From: Malachius bipustulatus
Lineage: Eukaryota; Arthropoda; Insecta; Coleoptera; Melyridae
Direction of reading: 5' to 3'
NCBI GenBank assembly: GCA_910589415.1
Contig: OU342639.1
Location: 28,900,268 to 28,964,267 of the forward strand
Length of the DNA stretch: 64,000 nt
Shown here: in pieces, positions 13,001 through 28,000 of the stretch
How positions within the stretch are numbered: position 1 is the first letter of the stretch
How the letters are laid out: each line of letters opens with the position of its first letter
Translations under genes and position numbers: made by a program
The notes under the pieces: model-generated
The model's database searches: none
What the model was told of the DNA's origin: nothing
What the model saw: only the letters and a program-made list of their open reading frames with translations

Positions 13001-16000
13001 GTCCTTTAATTTTATTTTATTATTTTTATTAACACCCTGTATGCATACCCTCCATTGAATCTGAATAATTTAGACTATAAAGTTTTTGTTCTGAAGATGA
13101 AGAGTTAATATTTTCTATACTATAAGCAACTAAACGCTTTCATGGTGACTATGTTCCTCTAGACTTTTATAGAACATTCAGAACAAATTCCAGTATTCAT
13201 CAGTTATTTCGAGTTTCAAAGAGTGGAGTCAAAAAAATCTGTTTTGACAATTACGTCATTCAAAACTGAATAATGAGAATAAAATACATTTATTAAAAGT
13301 GTCTCAGGTTTACTTGTAAATAAGAACTTGTGGTCTATGTTAATAAATTTCCACATTTTAAAAACCATTTAAAATATTAATAGTTTGAAAGCAATGGCAA
13401 CTCGTTTTACGTTTTTTCCTTTTTTTTATAAAATCAAATTAAAGAAGCAGATATCGAAGTGCCGTTTTCACTACCGTTTTCATCAAAATATACTCAGAAT
13501 GATTAAATAAAAGTTGTTTTGTGAGTTGCCGATGCCTTTAAGGAAGTATGAAAATAATTCTTAATTTTATTGAGGTACGATGAACAATGATTGTTTCATA
13601 CTTTATGTGGTCTATGTAAATAATTTCCACATTAAAAAAAAATAAAAAATAAAAGACACTAAGTTGCACGCATGCGGGAAATCGGGAATAAATATCAATC
13701 GTCTTCTGCCGCATCCAAAACTGAACTGACTGGCGGCAACATTGTAATAGAAAATATAAGATTACAATAATACAAATAAGATTTACATCATGCAAATAAA
13801 CTGAAATCAAAGCTGGAATATTTCGTGTTAAGAAACCACCACTAAAATTATAAAAGTGCCAAATATCTAAGTGAAAAATAATTTTATAAGTAATTGATAT
13901 CGGCCGTTGAAACTCATTGGCAGCCCGGGCTGCGAAATAAGAGTTCCCAGCGTCTATAGAGTTTGTATATCGATCTAGGAATACGATAATTTTATACCGA
14001 ATGCTGCGAATAATCATTTGAGACGCACCTATCAAATTTCGAAAAAAATTTTCGTTTGACATTTTTGATTTTTGTATTAGTAGGCCATAGAACGCCAGGT
14101 ATCCTGTTTCCCTCAGTAAACATAAGAGGGTTATAAAAAAATTAAAAAGTAAATATGTAAAACATTTATTAAGTTTAGTCCCCTACTCGCGGGGGAAGGG
14201 GGGGGGGGGGCAGCTGCAGTAGGGCCCCGCGCCGTTGCCGGCAATTTCATATCGCTTGTAAAAAATGTAAGTATATAGGAACGTTCGGAAATGTTTAAAT
14301 TTTCTTCACATCGATAAGACAGTACTTTTCTTTTCTATATGTTTGAAAAGAATGTTTTCAATATTTCCAAGAGGAATTTCAATTTGCATGAGTAATTTTG
14401 TATGTAATCTTTTTTTAATGTTTGTTCTGAGTCAATTTTCGTCCCTGGATTTTCTTGGCTGAAGTTTCATCTTATGAGGCTAAATTTAATAAATTTAATA
14501 TGAGGCCAAAATTTCAAAAATCTGTCGGCGAGGAAAAAAGTTTTTTCTTTCCAAAACACACATGAGAAATTTATTTGGAGAACTGGAAGATCAAAGAATT
14601 GAGTGATTTTGACTCCTTGACGTATATCAACCTGTAGGATTTTTTTGCAGGTTTTTTAGTGTGAATCCAGTAAAAGGGAAATACAGTTTATGCGAAAAAA
14701 AATCGAAATACCTTAGGAATATCGAAAGTTACCCCCAATAAAAATCGGGGAAAATGTTGGGGCTCGACAGTTTCATTTTTGAGTTTGAGTGGTGTAACTC
14801 ATGCACTATTGAAAAAAAAAAATGGGTGACGGCGTGATATAAACCCCACATTGAAAATATGAATGCAGTATACTATTTTACACAATTTTTTTGAAAAAAA
14901 TCCTGGCACCCCCTTTTCTCTTGGGGATATCCATGCAGACCCCCCGGAAGTTTTGTTTGCCAAAATTGGGTTACTTTTTTAGGAGACTCATACGTTTTCA
15001 TTTTATTTTAGTGGTCATATGATCAATAAATAATGATCATATTGATAGTATAATATCATATAAATATTAAATACACATTGAAAAATTCGCGGGGGTCCCG
15101 AAGTCCTTAATGCTGCCACTGATTCACCTAGACCTAGAGCATAAGAGTTTTTTTTTGTGAGATTTTTTCACATGGAAATAAAGAAAGCTAACGATATCCT
15201 TTTAACCATATGGATATAAAAATGGTAAAAAATGTGTGAATTTGTATTATTTTAAATAAGCTCCCATTTAGCTTATTAATAATTATTATGATGAATATTT
15301 AACTGCTACTCTATTTTGTTGCAAATTATTCTTTATCACTGCAATCTTGAAATATTTTAGAGTGTGCGTGCATGTGAATACGTTTCAACTTTGTACTTAT
15401 GTAGGTACACCTACTCCTTGCGACTAGTTTTTAGATACATTATTTACATAATACAATGTAAATGATTGCTTGTTACTTAGTTAATAAAAAGCTACATGCA
15501 TATACAAACTTCTAGTAAAAAAAATTCTGAAGGTAGTTTTTTAATATTAGGATAAAGTAGTTCTATTCAAAGTCATTTTTTCTAGCCTCGTATGCTTCAT
15601 TTATTAAAGTGTCTTATAAAAAATTAATGCTCTTTTAGTGTACCTACCTATATTTTTTATATACTATATTTATGTTCATTAATGCTTAATTGATTAGGAA
15701 GTATGAGAAATAACACTAATTGAAAATACGTTGCAACTTTATTTAATAACATTAACCTTAAAATTTAAATTTTTTATCCACATATAGGTAGCAACTTTGT
15801 AATATATGTATTTGTTCATTACTTCTTATACTGCTACATGCGCTTGCGCTGAAACCGTATATAGAAATTCGAATTATGAGAAAAATTATTATAGTGTGGA
15901 TGACTAGTTTTTGTGTTAATAAAAGGTAGAAACGAGAGACATTCAAATTTCAATAGTATAGCTTTTTTGTAGAAAATTAGAGTCGATTAATCTACGGTCG

Positions 16001-19000
16001 TTTTTATAAAATTTTTAATTTCATTGGCGTAGAGTTAGAAGTTCAAAGGGTCTGAAACCTAAAAACCCATATCTCTCTACGGCAATGAAGTAATTTTAGT
16101 ATGTATTACACTATTTGTTCAAAATTTCTACAATAGTTTATATGTTTTTAAAGGATTCTGGCCAATTCGTGCACTCCTTTATATTCACGATAAGCGAATT
16201 TGTGGGTATTAAATAAAAAAAAATTCTAATTGAGAATTTCAGGACTGCTTGATTAGGTAATAAATCTTAACATATTCTCGCATGTTTGCCTTGACATGAG
16301 AATTATTTTTGTTTTCTCTGTAGGTAAAGTGGGTATAACTCTTCTGCACGAAATATCGAAAAATTTTATTGAAAAAAGTTGTCCAGAATTCAAAATTATG
16401 CACGTCGCATGCCGAATTTCATAGCCGCCCGTTAGCTTATATTGATTTTTTTACATTTTTTGCAATATTTTCATTTTTTTTTGTGATTTTGTAATTATTG
16501 ATTTAATTTCTTCATCTCCCTTTTTTAAAGTGTGGAAATAACTTGATTCGAATGCTTTGGTTTTAGATTAAGGACTTTAGTTCAGAGCATATTTTAAATG
16601 TTTTTTTATTTTATTAATAGCCCCTAGTAAATGAAAATTGGCATTCAAATATTAATTCCGATTTAATTTTTTAGAAAAAAAGGTCTTTACCTACACAGGA
16701 AACAAAAATAATGCTCCTGTTAGGGCATGCTTGATTTATTAAACATGAGAATTTGGTAAAATTTATTATCTAATCAAGCAGGCCTGGACCCCAAATTGCC
16801 AAATTTCAAGTCGAATTTTTTTGTCATTTATACCTATAAATTCGCTTATCCTGGATGGGATGGGATGTACATTTATCCTCGTTCTTACATATCTTATTAA
16901 TAAACATTTACTGCGGGGTAGATTAAAATATATAAAAAAAAATAATTATTTCCACAAACTTGGAGTTTTTATAAATAAATAATTTATTTACCACAATTTA
17001 AGTTTTGAAGAAAAATGAATAATTTTTTAACAATGACTTCTTTCAAAATTATAATTATTATTGGCCCCCATGCCCCATTTTTAAAAGTCAAAATACAAAC
17101 TTGACAAATTATAACATCTGAACTTATTTCCAGATTTTCTCGAAAACGGTTAAAATTAAAGGCGCAAATTTACTTATTTTTATACGTAAAGTCTGTATAC
17201 TAATTATATCGTAATAATTTAAGTATTGATATAATAAAAAGTAGGTACCTACCTATTCTATTAACCATTCAGTTAGGTAGGTATTATACTCAAATAGAAA
17301 GGCAAAAAGATTTCCCACAGAATCCCTTAGGGCATCTTCATCAAGAGTCTTTTGTATTAATGTATTAAAATATTTTTTGTATTAGGTAATGAAAAAAAAA
17401 ATGGACTTGATTTGTAGATACTTTATTAGCGGGGGGATGAGGGTAGGTATACGCGGGAAGGGTGAAATGATATAAAGCATAACCCACCCCTAGATTCTCT
17501 CATCCAATCCTAGACGAGAGTCTATGGAGCTTGCTAATTCATGTTGGTGGCAAAACACGCCCTGGGTCTTGTGTTGGTGCTATTGCCCAATCCTGCACCC
17601 CATGTGTTATATACCTTCTACCCTCATGCTTATGTGAGACCGACAGCCCTTCGGTACCCAACGTATGCATGCATATTTTTTATGGTGGCATTATGCTCGC
17701 AAGCTGGATTGTCGAATAAGACAATAGACAACAGTTGTGAACTTACACAGTGTGCCAGATAAATTGAAAGTCCCTATACAACGATTGTAAAATCAGTATA
17801 CACGGCATAACTTCTGTTAAAGTTTATTTATTCAAAAATATATGAAATTATTACATTTAATTTTTGTTTATTTTCAATAATTTCTCCGTTAAATTAAATA
17901 TAAAGAAACATTTTATGATTTTCATTTCTTTTTTTTCTCTACGATCATTTAATGACAATCATTTGTCAGACATTATAAACATTAGGGCTTCGGAAGGGTA
18001 ATCGGTTCTTCTGTAGCTCTCCTCTACTTTGATGAGATGACACAGCAGAAAAATCATTTTTCACGTGGAAATATGTCAAAAACCAACTGTAGCAAACACG
18101 AATTTTTACAAAATTAAGTTTCTCAACTAATAGGGATTTAAAAATCTGCCAGAGGACGCATTGGACAATGACGATTCCGAAACTGCAAGCCATTTTATCC
18201 TGCGACTCTGCGTTCTCGAGATATGGCCATTCAAAGTTGAAAAAACCACGATTTTTAGGCTTTTCAAAGTTTTTGTTTGTTTTTTTTTTTTGTGAGAAAA
18301 CTAAACTCTTCACGGGTTAAACTGGATTGTTTAACCGAGTTGTATTGCAATTGGCTGTGCTCACACACATGATGCAATCACGTCCCATTCTGAAGACATC
18401 GATTTTTTCAACTACAGGAGTGCAAATTTTTCGCAAAAAATTTATCTCTGCGATTTTGATAAAAATTTCTCGTCGAAAGATAGAAAATGTGAGAAGTTCA
18501 GAACTGTAAGCGATTCTTCTGTAGTAGCTCTCCTCGTTTTCGAGATAGACAGGAGGAAGACCATTTTCCGGGTTAAGGTTTTGGAATTGTCTATTTTTTC
18601 AAAACGAAAATAACTTGCTTTAAAATCTTTTTTATCGTTTTAATCGCAAAATAAATAAAATCGTTTTATCCTACGAATTCACGTTCTCGAGATACGATCG
18701 TTCAAATTTGAAAATTTTTTGAGCTTTTCATACTTTTTGTTCTCGTTTTTTGTGCGAAAACTAAGCTCTTCACGGTTTAATTGGATTGTTTAACCGACTC
18801 GTATTGCAATCGGCTGTGCTCACACAAAATTTCGTCCCATTCCGAAGACATCGATTTTTCAAGAAAATTTCAAGTTAAATTTTTTTTTTCTAAGAAAAAA
18901 AAAGTCATTTTCGAGCGAAGGTTTTTGGTGTCTTTTTGTCAAACGATTTTTCGTCACGCTCATCAACTTTTACCTCATTTTGCTAGCTCCCGCAGTCGAA

Positions 19001-22000
19001 TATTATCAAAGAGACGATCCCCGAACGTGAGATTATTGCTTACCACAAAATTAGCCCAATTGGTGACGAAAAATGAATTGAGACGATTTTTTTAGCAAGA
19101 ACGATTCGTTTAACATAGTTAAAAGTTCCATTATAGATCGGAATAATCGGCCGTATACTGTTTTCAACATAGATATAACAATATTTACGACTTCCATCGC
19201 CCAGTGTACAGTATCAATATAGACGCCATGCCTGAACAAGATCGTTTTTGTTTCAGTTAACTTGATCTTTACCTGTAGTTTTTTTTTAACAAATACCGAT
19301 ACTTCTACAGCTCCAGCAATTGCTATGACAGTGTAGAGACTGTAAATTGTACAATATATTATCTGATACTTATCGGGTAAGTAGGTATATACATACCTAA
19401 TTGATTAAATTTCATACAAAACGCAGCTCTCTAATCTTTCAGGCTGCAGATGCATTTATTTTTTTTTGTGATTACCTATCTATGTTTTTTTTTATATATA
19501 TTATTACCAATTTAGTGAAATTTTGAAATAATAGAAGGTATGAGTAGTTGTTTATAACGTTACGTTGATTGAGTTAAATATAAATGCAAGGAATCAAAAA
19601 ATGATGCATGGTATGAATTTGTTTGAACTTTGTTTGAAGCAGCAGGGTGAAAATCTTTTAAGGAAGTGTAGAGAAAAATTCTCATAAAAATGCTCAGTTT
19701 TATAGGAAACGAAAAAAGTATCGTGAAAAGTGTGCAGGAGGGGCTCACTTTTATTAGAGACAGTAATTTATTTTTACAGTAATCATTAAAATAGAATAGA
19801 ATAGTTAAGAGTGGTAAAAGTTGGATTTTTGTTACATCACGATCACGAATCCCCTTGTAGGATTTTACTGGTTTTACAAGCGTCTCAATACTTACGAGGC
19901 ATGGTGTACCACGTAACCGCTCATTCGCTCATTGAAGCTATGAAATCAGTCAGAGCCAAAGCAGTCTCGGATGAAAAACTGAGAGAGTTTTTTATCAACA
20001 TGTTTGCAGTAAAAAGCGACCAACTCGTTGTGGACTAGTTTTTGTCCTAAAATTTTTCGACGCAAATAAAAAACCAAATTATCGATTTCATACCGCTAGA
20101 CGTCGAAATTGAAGCTGAAATTCCTCTCTTGAAAAAGCGTTAAAAAGCAACTACTTCATGTATAACAGCCTAGATGTTAGGTAACAATGTTGCCAACTTT
20201 TAAGGTAACAGTAGGTATGCAGTTAAAAAAAAATTAATTGTTATTTATAAAAGTAGCTATGAAAATTATCTTATCTATCATATGCCAATTTTCATGAGCC
20301 ATAACTATAATTAAATAAATCATTTTTAAAAAGAAATAATTAAAAAACATAAATTTTCAAACGTCAATATTGACATCAAAGTTTTAGAGAAAAAATTGCA
20401 ATAAGCTTATTAGGGGTTTTATGATTTGGACGTATAATGACATAATTATGTTATTGCCCCCTACAAGTGTACATATTTATTTTATTTATATAAAAAATGT
20501 CCACAAGCCATGGATCAAACATCAAACGAACCCCTGCATGTAAGAGGTCATTTATTGGACCAAAAAAGAACCATGGCTAATGATTAGATTAATTACGGTT
20601 TCCATATTATTCGATATTTAGTGATTTCTGAAATAAGTGTTACTATAGACGATAAAATTCAAGAAAAAAGCATTTGTTTTTTGTAAATACACTTTTACCG
20701 CTTATTTCGGAATAAAATTATTATTAAATTTTTGTTTCAAATTTTAGGACATTAATAACTTATTAATGAGATTGGAGGGGGACAACTTTTTTTAGAGTTA
20801 CCCCCTTCAGATTTAATCTGGCTGTTGACAAATCAGAAATGTTAAATTATATATAAGCAGAAAATTATTACATTTATTCTACCGCGGTTGCTTATATAGT
20901 ACGAATTTTTCAATACATATATCACAGAAACCCCCCGTTAATTTAGGAAAAGTTCAGATCATAATTTTTTTTTCTTCAATAAACAGATAAATTGTTTGCT
21001 TGTAATGTTTGATTATTTTTAAGGTTATTTACCTATTTCTTAGGGACAACATGGTACTGCCACAGCATATGTGTAAGCCCTTAACAAAAATCTGGCGCCC
21101 GAGAAACCACCGAAAACTTCATAGGCTCAAACGTATAAATTTTTCTCAGTCCCGAGTACGTCATAGATTAATTTTGCTTGAATTTTTAATCAGATATTGG
21201 CGTATTATACATTTTTCAATTAGCATACCTACATGGATTAAAAAAACTTTTTTCACATCGTTGTAATCATTGATCATGAAAACGTTGGCAATAACGATTG
21301 AGCCAAGGCTGCACATATATGTTTTATTATAAAGTTTGGTAATTATCATAATTTTTGTATAATTTATCAGCTTATTCTCCCTATAGAAGACAACGGTATA
21401 ATAATAATAATAATTGTTCCAGGTATGAATGTATTTGCATGGTTTTTGAACTCTACAGTCTGCACTGCGCAATACTCGTAGGTATTAACGTGAAATTCGT
21501 AGTAAAAAAAAACAAGAAGTCCATGAAAAAGCCAAGCAACGCGATAAAAACCAAGCCGTTGGTAATAATCAGTGTGATGAAACAAATTATTTCGTAGGCT
21601 TTTTTTTAATTTAGAATAGCTAGTCAAGAGGAAATAATGATCTAACTTTCATTATGTTTAAATAAATAAATATACCTAATAGTTTTGCTGTAAATTCACG
21701 TAGATTCAAAAAGTTTTTGACTCGGTTTTTCATTACGGGATTCATTCATTTCTATTATCATTTGTTTTAATTTAATTTTCACTGATTAAATTCAGCCTTT
21801 ACCCGTACGTTTATTAACATGAACTTATAATACCGAAGCAGTTTTATTAGATTGCAGCTTCACGTTTCTATTTTTTGTTACCTAAGTTTTTTTTTCTACA
21901 GCGAGACAGCTACAGTGAGACACCCTGTATTTTTTGCGCGCGTTGATTTGCCAAAACTGTTTCACTAAGTTCATGTAGGTATACACCAAATTCTTCTTGC

Positions 22001-25000
22001 CTAATTCTAAAATTCCAAAATTATTATTAACTTTCAATTTTTTTATCCTAATATAATATTTAATAAAAAATATTGATCCAATCAGTTTCAGTGTAATTTC
22101 TTCATAGGAAAAAACCTTGCAGAAATAGTGTATTTTTATGCATTGATCCAATTTTAAATATTATCACCATTTTGGAAATTTCAGTTCAAATACAAATAAA
22201 AAAATTTCTTTATTATACATACTACGAATTACAATAACAATCAAACAGCGTTTATCAAAATATTCAATTCCTTTAAAAATGTGCCAATAAATAGTTATGG
22301 AAATTTAGAAATTTTGGCTCATTTTATACCTACGCCACTGGTAAACTAATGACTAAAACGTAAATTTTTTTGGCACAAAAGTTCTTCTTATTCTCTTAAT
22401 TTGATTGAAATTTTATGTTTAGTTTTGCATTTACGCATCATATAAGTGTTAAAAAACAGTTTTTACAAAAATTAAAATGACCACCATTTTGAAACAACTA
22501 AACTGATATGTATCTCAAAATGCAATACCAAGAAGCAACTCCCTCCAGACACCTTACTATGGATATTACAAAAATTCAAAATTTTAAATTCGAAAATTTA
22601 AAATTTTTAAGAAATAAACACATTGAAATTTTTTTAATATCTCCGCAATTTTGTTTGTCTACTCTAAAAATTTCAGTTACGTTCCTTTGATAAAAACGCG
22701 CTCATAAATGGTTATAGAAAATAATTTTTCCCCTACTACCCACGCCATTGGCTTATTAATAGAAATACTGAATTGTTTTTCTATTAACGTAAATTGTTAA
22801 TTTAGTTTCAATTTTTTCCATTTTATTTTATATACAGGCAGTTTCAAATAATACAAATTTTTAAGAACATTCAAATGGCCACCATTTTGGAACGGCTCGA
22901 CTGATTTTGCTCAAATGCAGTACCAGACTACTCTTTACAGATAATTTACTCCCACAAAATTTTCAGTCAACTAAACAATTATATCATCCAATTAAGTCTT
23001 CTCGAACACGAAGAAATAAAATAATTTTTTTCTGCATTTTCAATAATAATTCAAACCAATCGTGATTAAAATATGATAATTAAGAAATTACGTATCAAGT
23101 TTTATCAAATTTTGACTGGATACGGAAAATTTGTGAAAAGAGACAATGAATGAAAGGATGCATTGACCGACATGCTCCCTATTATGCTTCAATAATATTA
23201 AAGAAGGTCCTAAAAAAATTTATTCAATGTTTTCTTAGATTTTTAAGGCAATTCATAAAGACCCTCCTAGTATAAAGTAAAATGGAAAATTAGTAATTAC
23301 ATATATAGAAAAATGATTACATTTATAGACTCAAAAAAAATTTAATAAAATATAAATAAGGGTAAAAAATTAAATTATTATTTTTGTATAATCAAATAAA
23401 TATTGCAGTAATATTTAATATAAATCTAAGAAAGGAAGTCGGCGAAAAAGATTTTGGCATCGTATTGACATAACATGCAAGTGTAACGATTCTGAAAGAT
23501 TGTATGTACCTAGTGTCTTTTCAATATGTCTCCCATCATATTACGATTCCGCAAAAAGTTGAAATTGAGTCCAGCAAATGTGATCGGTCACATGATTATA
23601 AACCATAAGAGTCGGTCATACCTTTTATAGTAGTTATCGAACATACCTGGTTTAAAGAGTAATAAAATACTAACTACACATGCTTTCACTTATGATTGAT
23701 TTGTAGTTAAAGGAAACTCTTTATTCCATAATTTGACGTGATTTACTCGGTTATTAAACTTTTTTATTGCGCTCATTTATTTATATTCATCCCGAGTTAT
23801 TTATACAAATGGTAAACGGTTTAATCATTATTGTATTGTATTCTCATTTTGGAGGCTCGCGTTCATATGTACCGTTGAGTAGGAGGCTCGCGTTGAGAAG
23901 GTATAGCATTTTCCCCAGACTTAATCCTTTCAGATATTTATTGCAGAGTATCTCCTAGGAAATTTCAAAATTGAGTGTCGCCATTTTACACTCACAGTAG
24001 TCCTATCCTTGATTTTTCTGCTTTTCTATGGATCCAAACACATAAATAACCGTAGTAATCGCTATAAGCTTTTCAGTCAAGTAGTGATTGTTAGAATTTT
24101 CGTAACGATGCACTAAGAACCTTTTTCAGGTAAGAAAGAGTGCCGATTCCCCCCGAGAACGTGCTGATGTAATTTGGTTGCTGTTTCAACATTTTTCATT
24201 TCGTGTCAGCAAGAAAATTTTTAAATTGTTCACAAATAAAGACAAGTTCGGAGACAAGATTATGTTCATTCAATTTTTCTCCCAAAACCTGTTTCCTGAA
24301 AAAAAATCAGTAGTTTTTAACGAAATCTTTTATTTTTATTAATGTTTGTCTTGAGCCAATTTTCGTCCCTGGATTTTCTTGCCTGAAGTTGAAGCTTCAA
24401 TGCGAGGCTTAAATTTACAAAATCGGTTGGCGAGGTATAAAGTTAATGCACTTCAGGAGCAAACAGTTGTTTTTTTGGGATCGCCCTGTAAATAGAGGTG
24501 TTTAATCAAAAATTTGAAAACCTTCTCGAGGTGATAGACATCAAACTTCGAAATTTCCTCATCAAATCGCACAAAAAAATTATTTAGAGAACGGGGGTAG
24601 AAAAACCACGGATGGATTTGTTGACATTTTTTTTGAATATAGGTACAAGATCGAAAAAAACAGAAAAATAAAGAATGGGGCTGCTCACGTGCGAAAACAA
24701 AAACGAAAGCCTTTGGAAATATCGAAAATTATCCCCAATCAAATAAATCAGGCAAAATTTTGTATTTAATTGTTTACAATAAGCTTTTCAGAAAATAATT
24801 CAAATTCAAAAATAATTCAAAAAACGCATTCCAAATGCAATTGAGACTTTATTAATTCATAATTCGAAATTGGTGCTGATTGCATCTCGTCACAGTTCAG
24901 TCGTATTCGTGTTATAAACAAATTAAAATTTATGCATAAAATGAATATGCATGTGTAGATGTTTAGGTGCATGTTTTCGGGTTCCGCATAATAGAAATAT

Positions 25001-28000
25001 CAACTGATTTAGTTCAAGACTAGAATCATCTAAAAAAAAACTCGATTAACGGGATTTACGTTTTTTTATGTTAATAAAGTTAAAACTTCATCACATCGTT
25101 GCAATATTGTAATAAATATTTATTAATTTTTTTTTCACTAAATATGAATAAATTTAAGAACTATAACCTTCTAATATAAAAAAATACATTATACATGGTG
25201 TCCAGAAAGTAATGGGCTAAAAAGTACAAATACTATACAATGTCATTTGAATCTACAGGTGTCTCCAAAAGGTGCGAAAAAAATTCTACCACCAGATTCC
25301 TGAGGCTTAAATAGACGATTTACCCGAAGTTAATTATATCTAAAATGCCACCATTTTCAAGATACAACCCGAGGAGATGTTCACTCGATGAAAAAGTGTA
25401 CAATTATTTCCACATACCAAATTATTTCCACTATTTCCACTTTATTTCCATTATTTCCACATTATTTCCACTATTTACACGTTATTTCTACGTTTCCATG
25501 TTATTTCCACATTATTATTTCTACTATTTCCACTATTTCCACGATATTTCCACTATTTCCACTATTTCCACGTTATGTATTTCCACACTATTTCCAGTTA
25601 TTTCCAACACAGTGTACAATTATTTCCACGAGTGAACACCCCCTCGATACAACCCTTAAAAGGTGGTCCAGAATTATCCAGAATAAGTCAAAAGTGTGGA
25701 TTGATTAAATGAGAAACTTGAAAATTTCATCACCTTCTATACCCAACTGTTAAGACCAACAAACTGAAAGCGTCTTATTAGAAACATTGGCATACAGGAT
25801 GTTCCCGTTGTCAGTGTCACGTATTACTTTTATCCCATGACTTTTTTGTCCCCAGGCCACTATATTTTTATCAAAAGACTTCATCAGTCTTATACAAAAC
25901 TTTTTGCACTTTATAAAAGTTTTGTGTCTCGCGTGGTTTTCCCGTAATTAATTTTTGATGATGTTATACCAAAATAACCAGGAAAACGAATATGTGAAAA
26001 TCTCAATTCAATTAAAATAATAATTTTTATTTCACAGAAACGATTTTATTACCAATAATTAACGATTAACAATAATAATATAGTAGGCGGCGAAACCAAA
26101 GTTTTTATTTTATTGTATTAATTTTTTATTAATTTTGCAAATTTGTATTTAGTCGAGTCCCTTTAAAGACTTGAAAAGGGGACCATTTTAGATATAAATA
26201 ATTTCGGTTAAATCGGCATATTTTGAACCCAGCAATCATTGGTGGAACGTTGTTGTTGAAATTATTATTTAAATTGAAAAATAAATTCTCAGAAATACCT
26301 TTTCAATAATAATTTAAATCCATGATAAAAAATTTATTACGAGAAAACCATGCAAGTTACGAAACATTTATGGGAGGGAAAAAAGCTAAGGAATACTCGA
26401 GGGAATACTTTACTTTCTTGACGTAAAAATAGAGAACCGATCAGTGGCGTGGGTATAAGTTCTAGGGCGAAAAGTGATAAATACCAACAAAAGCAGGAAC
26501 ACCCTATATGTCAATGTTTCTAAAACTATGTCAGTTTATTTGGTCTTAATAACAATAGTAAAGAGCGATGAAATTTGCAAACTTCTTATTTAATCCTCTT
26601 TTGACTTATTCTGGAAAATGTGTATTTTCCGCACCTTTTAGAGACACCCATGTATAATTTTCTTCTTTGGGGGAAACAAGTGTCTTAATATAGCCAATAT
26701 TGGTCAAAAAAAGGTAAGCCAAAAAAACCTGATAACATTATTTTTATTAAGAACGGTTTGAAAAATAAACAAATAATTTTGCAACACTTGACAACACTGT
26801 AGTACTTGTTATTATACGTATGCAGGTAAAATCATTATAAGTGCATGCATAATCCACGAATAATGGCCATTCCATGAAAAGAATTTTATAAAAACTTCAT
26901 TTTTGATTTATTTTTGGCGTATCCGTATATAGTCGGTTGAATTTGAACGTTGTATCGCGAGATTTTTCGTCGGATTTTTTAAGAACCTTTTGACGACTCT
27001 TGATGCAAATTACGATCGTTTTTGGATCGCCCTTTTACGGAAATAGTATTTGTTTCCTATATTTTTTTCCAACTTCTGCGCAAGAGAACAAACAAACAAA
27101 ACGGAAGGGAGAAATGTATGTATCAAGTAGATAAATAGAATAAACACTTTAATAGAGAAACTTCAATGGACTGAAATAACTACATATAAAGAGCCTTATT
27201 ATTGTGTTCCTAAAGTATATTATAATATGGAGAATATTTCTATTGGCCTCGATTTAAATAGGTATACCAATCTATAATATTAACTCACCCACAATTAATG
27301 TTTTTTTGTGCATAAGGTATGCTAATAGAGATTTTTAGGAATCTAATAATATAATAATAATAACGTCTAAATTGCATTTACATTTACATATAACTGGTTC
27401 TGCATAAAAAAACTTAGATGTTTTTATAACATTATTTATCTGTTATATTTAAATTTATATGGGTGTCTGTTATATAATAATTATATTTGGTAAAAACAAA
27501 AACTATCAAGTTGCATGCATTAATTATAACGTCAAAAAATTCACATAATTTTATTGTATTATTGCTTAATAATGAATTATTATTAAATTAACACTGAGAA
27601 ATACGTGGAAATTCACTTCTATAGACAAAGGGATATTTTTTCAACCAAAAATAAATACATTATAAAATAAAATTGACTCATGATCAAGAAGAGCTGAACT
27701 TTTTGAAACTCCGTAGGTATAGATGAGGACGCTTTTGGAAAAGATAGTTATAAATCTCAAAAATCTGTTTTTCTGAGAAACCTATTTAGTATGAGTCAGA
27801 TTTTTTCATATTTTTTTATTTTCACCGCGCTTCTTTGTTTTTATTATTACTTCTTTAATAAAGTATGACGTCTCTATATTACATTCAAATTTAGAAATAA
27901 AAACTATGTCATGTACCTAATAAGTAATGTGGATGAATCTCAGAGCAGAAAATTTTTATTACAGCCCTTATTGTTTGATTTGCGGGATCTTAATAATGTT

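Larger units (their letters stand above)
25190..26658. repeat. Large fold-back element, interrupted in its left arm
   Basis: ATTATACATGGTGTC at 25190 faces GACACCCATGTATAAT at 26642-26658. Inner pairs are AGGTGTCTCCAAAAGGTGCG versus CGCACCTTTTAGAGACACC, the CCAGAATAAGTCAAAAG block (about 25677) versus CTTTTGACTTATTCTGG (about 26600), and TTAGAAACATTGGCATA versus TATGTCAATGTTTCTAAA. The left arm is broken by the 275-bp element at 25371-25645. A GTGGCGT phrase lies inside at about 26445. Confidence 0.75.

Noticed and set aside
13538..14062. 174-codon minus-strand frame with ATG
   Set aside because: Long for the composition, but strongly Ile/Phe-biased with no domain, no splice support and nearby repeats; chance is the simpler reading.
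17531..17762. Two overlapping plus-strand frames in a slightly GC-richer patch
   Set aside because: Two phases equally open, no recognisable protein, and the patch leads straight into repeat sequence.
25345..25708. Two overlapping frames of repeated Phe-Pro/Ile-Ser-Thr
   Set aside because: Pure translation of the TTTCCA minisatellite.
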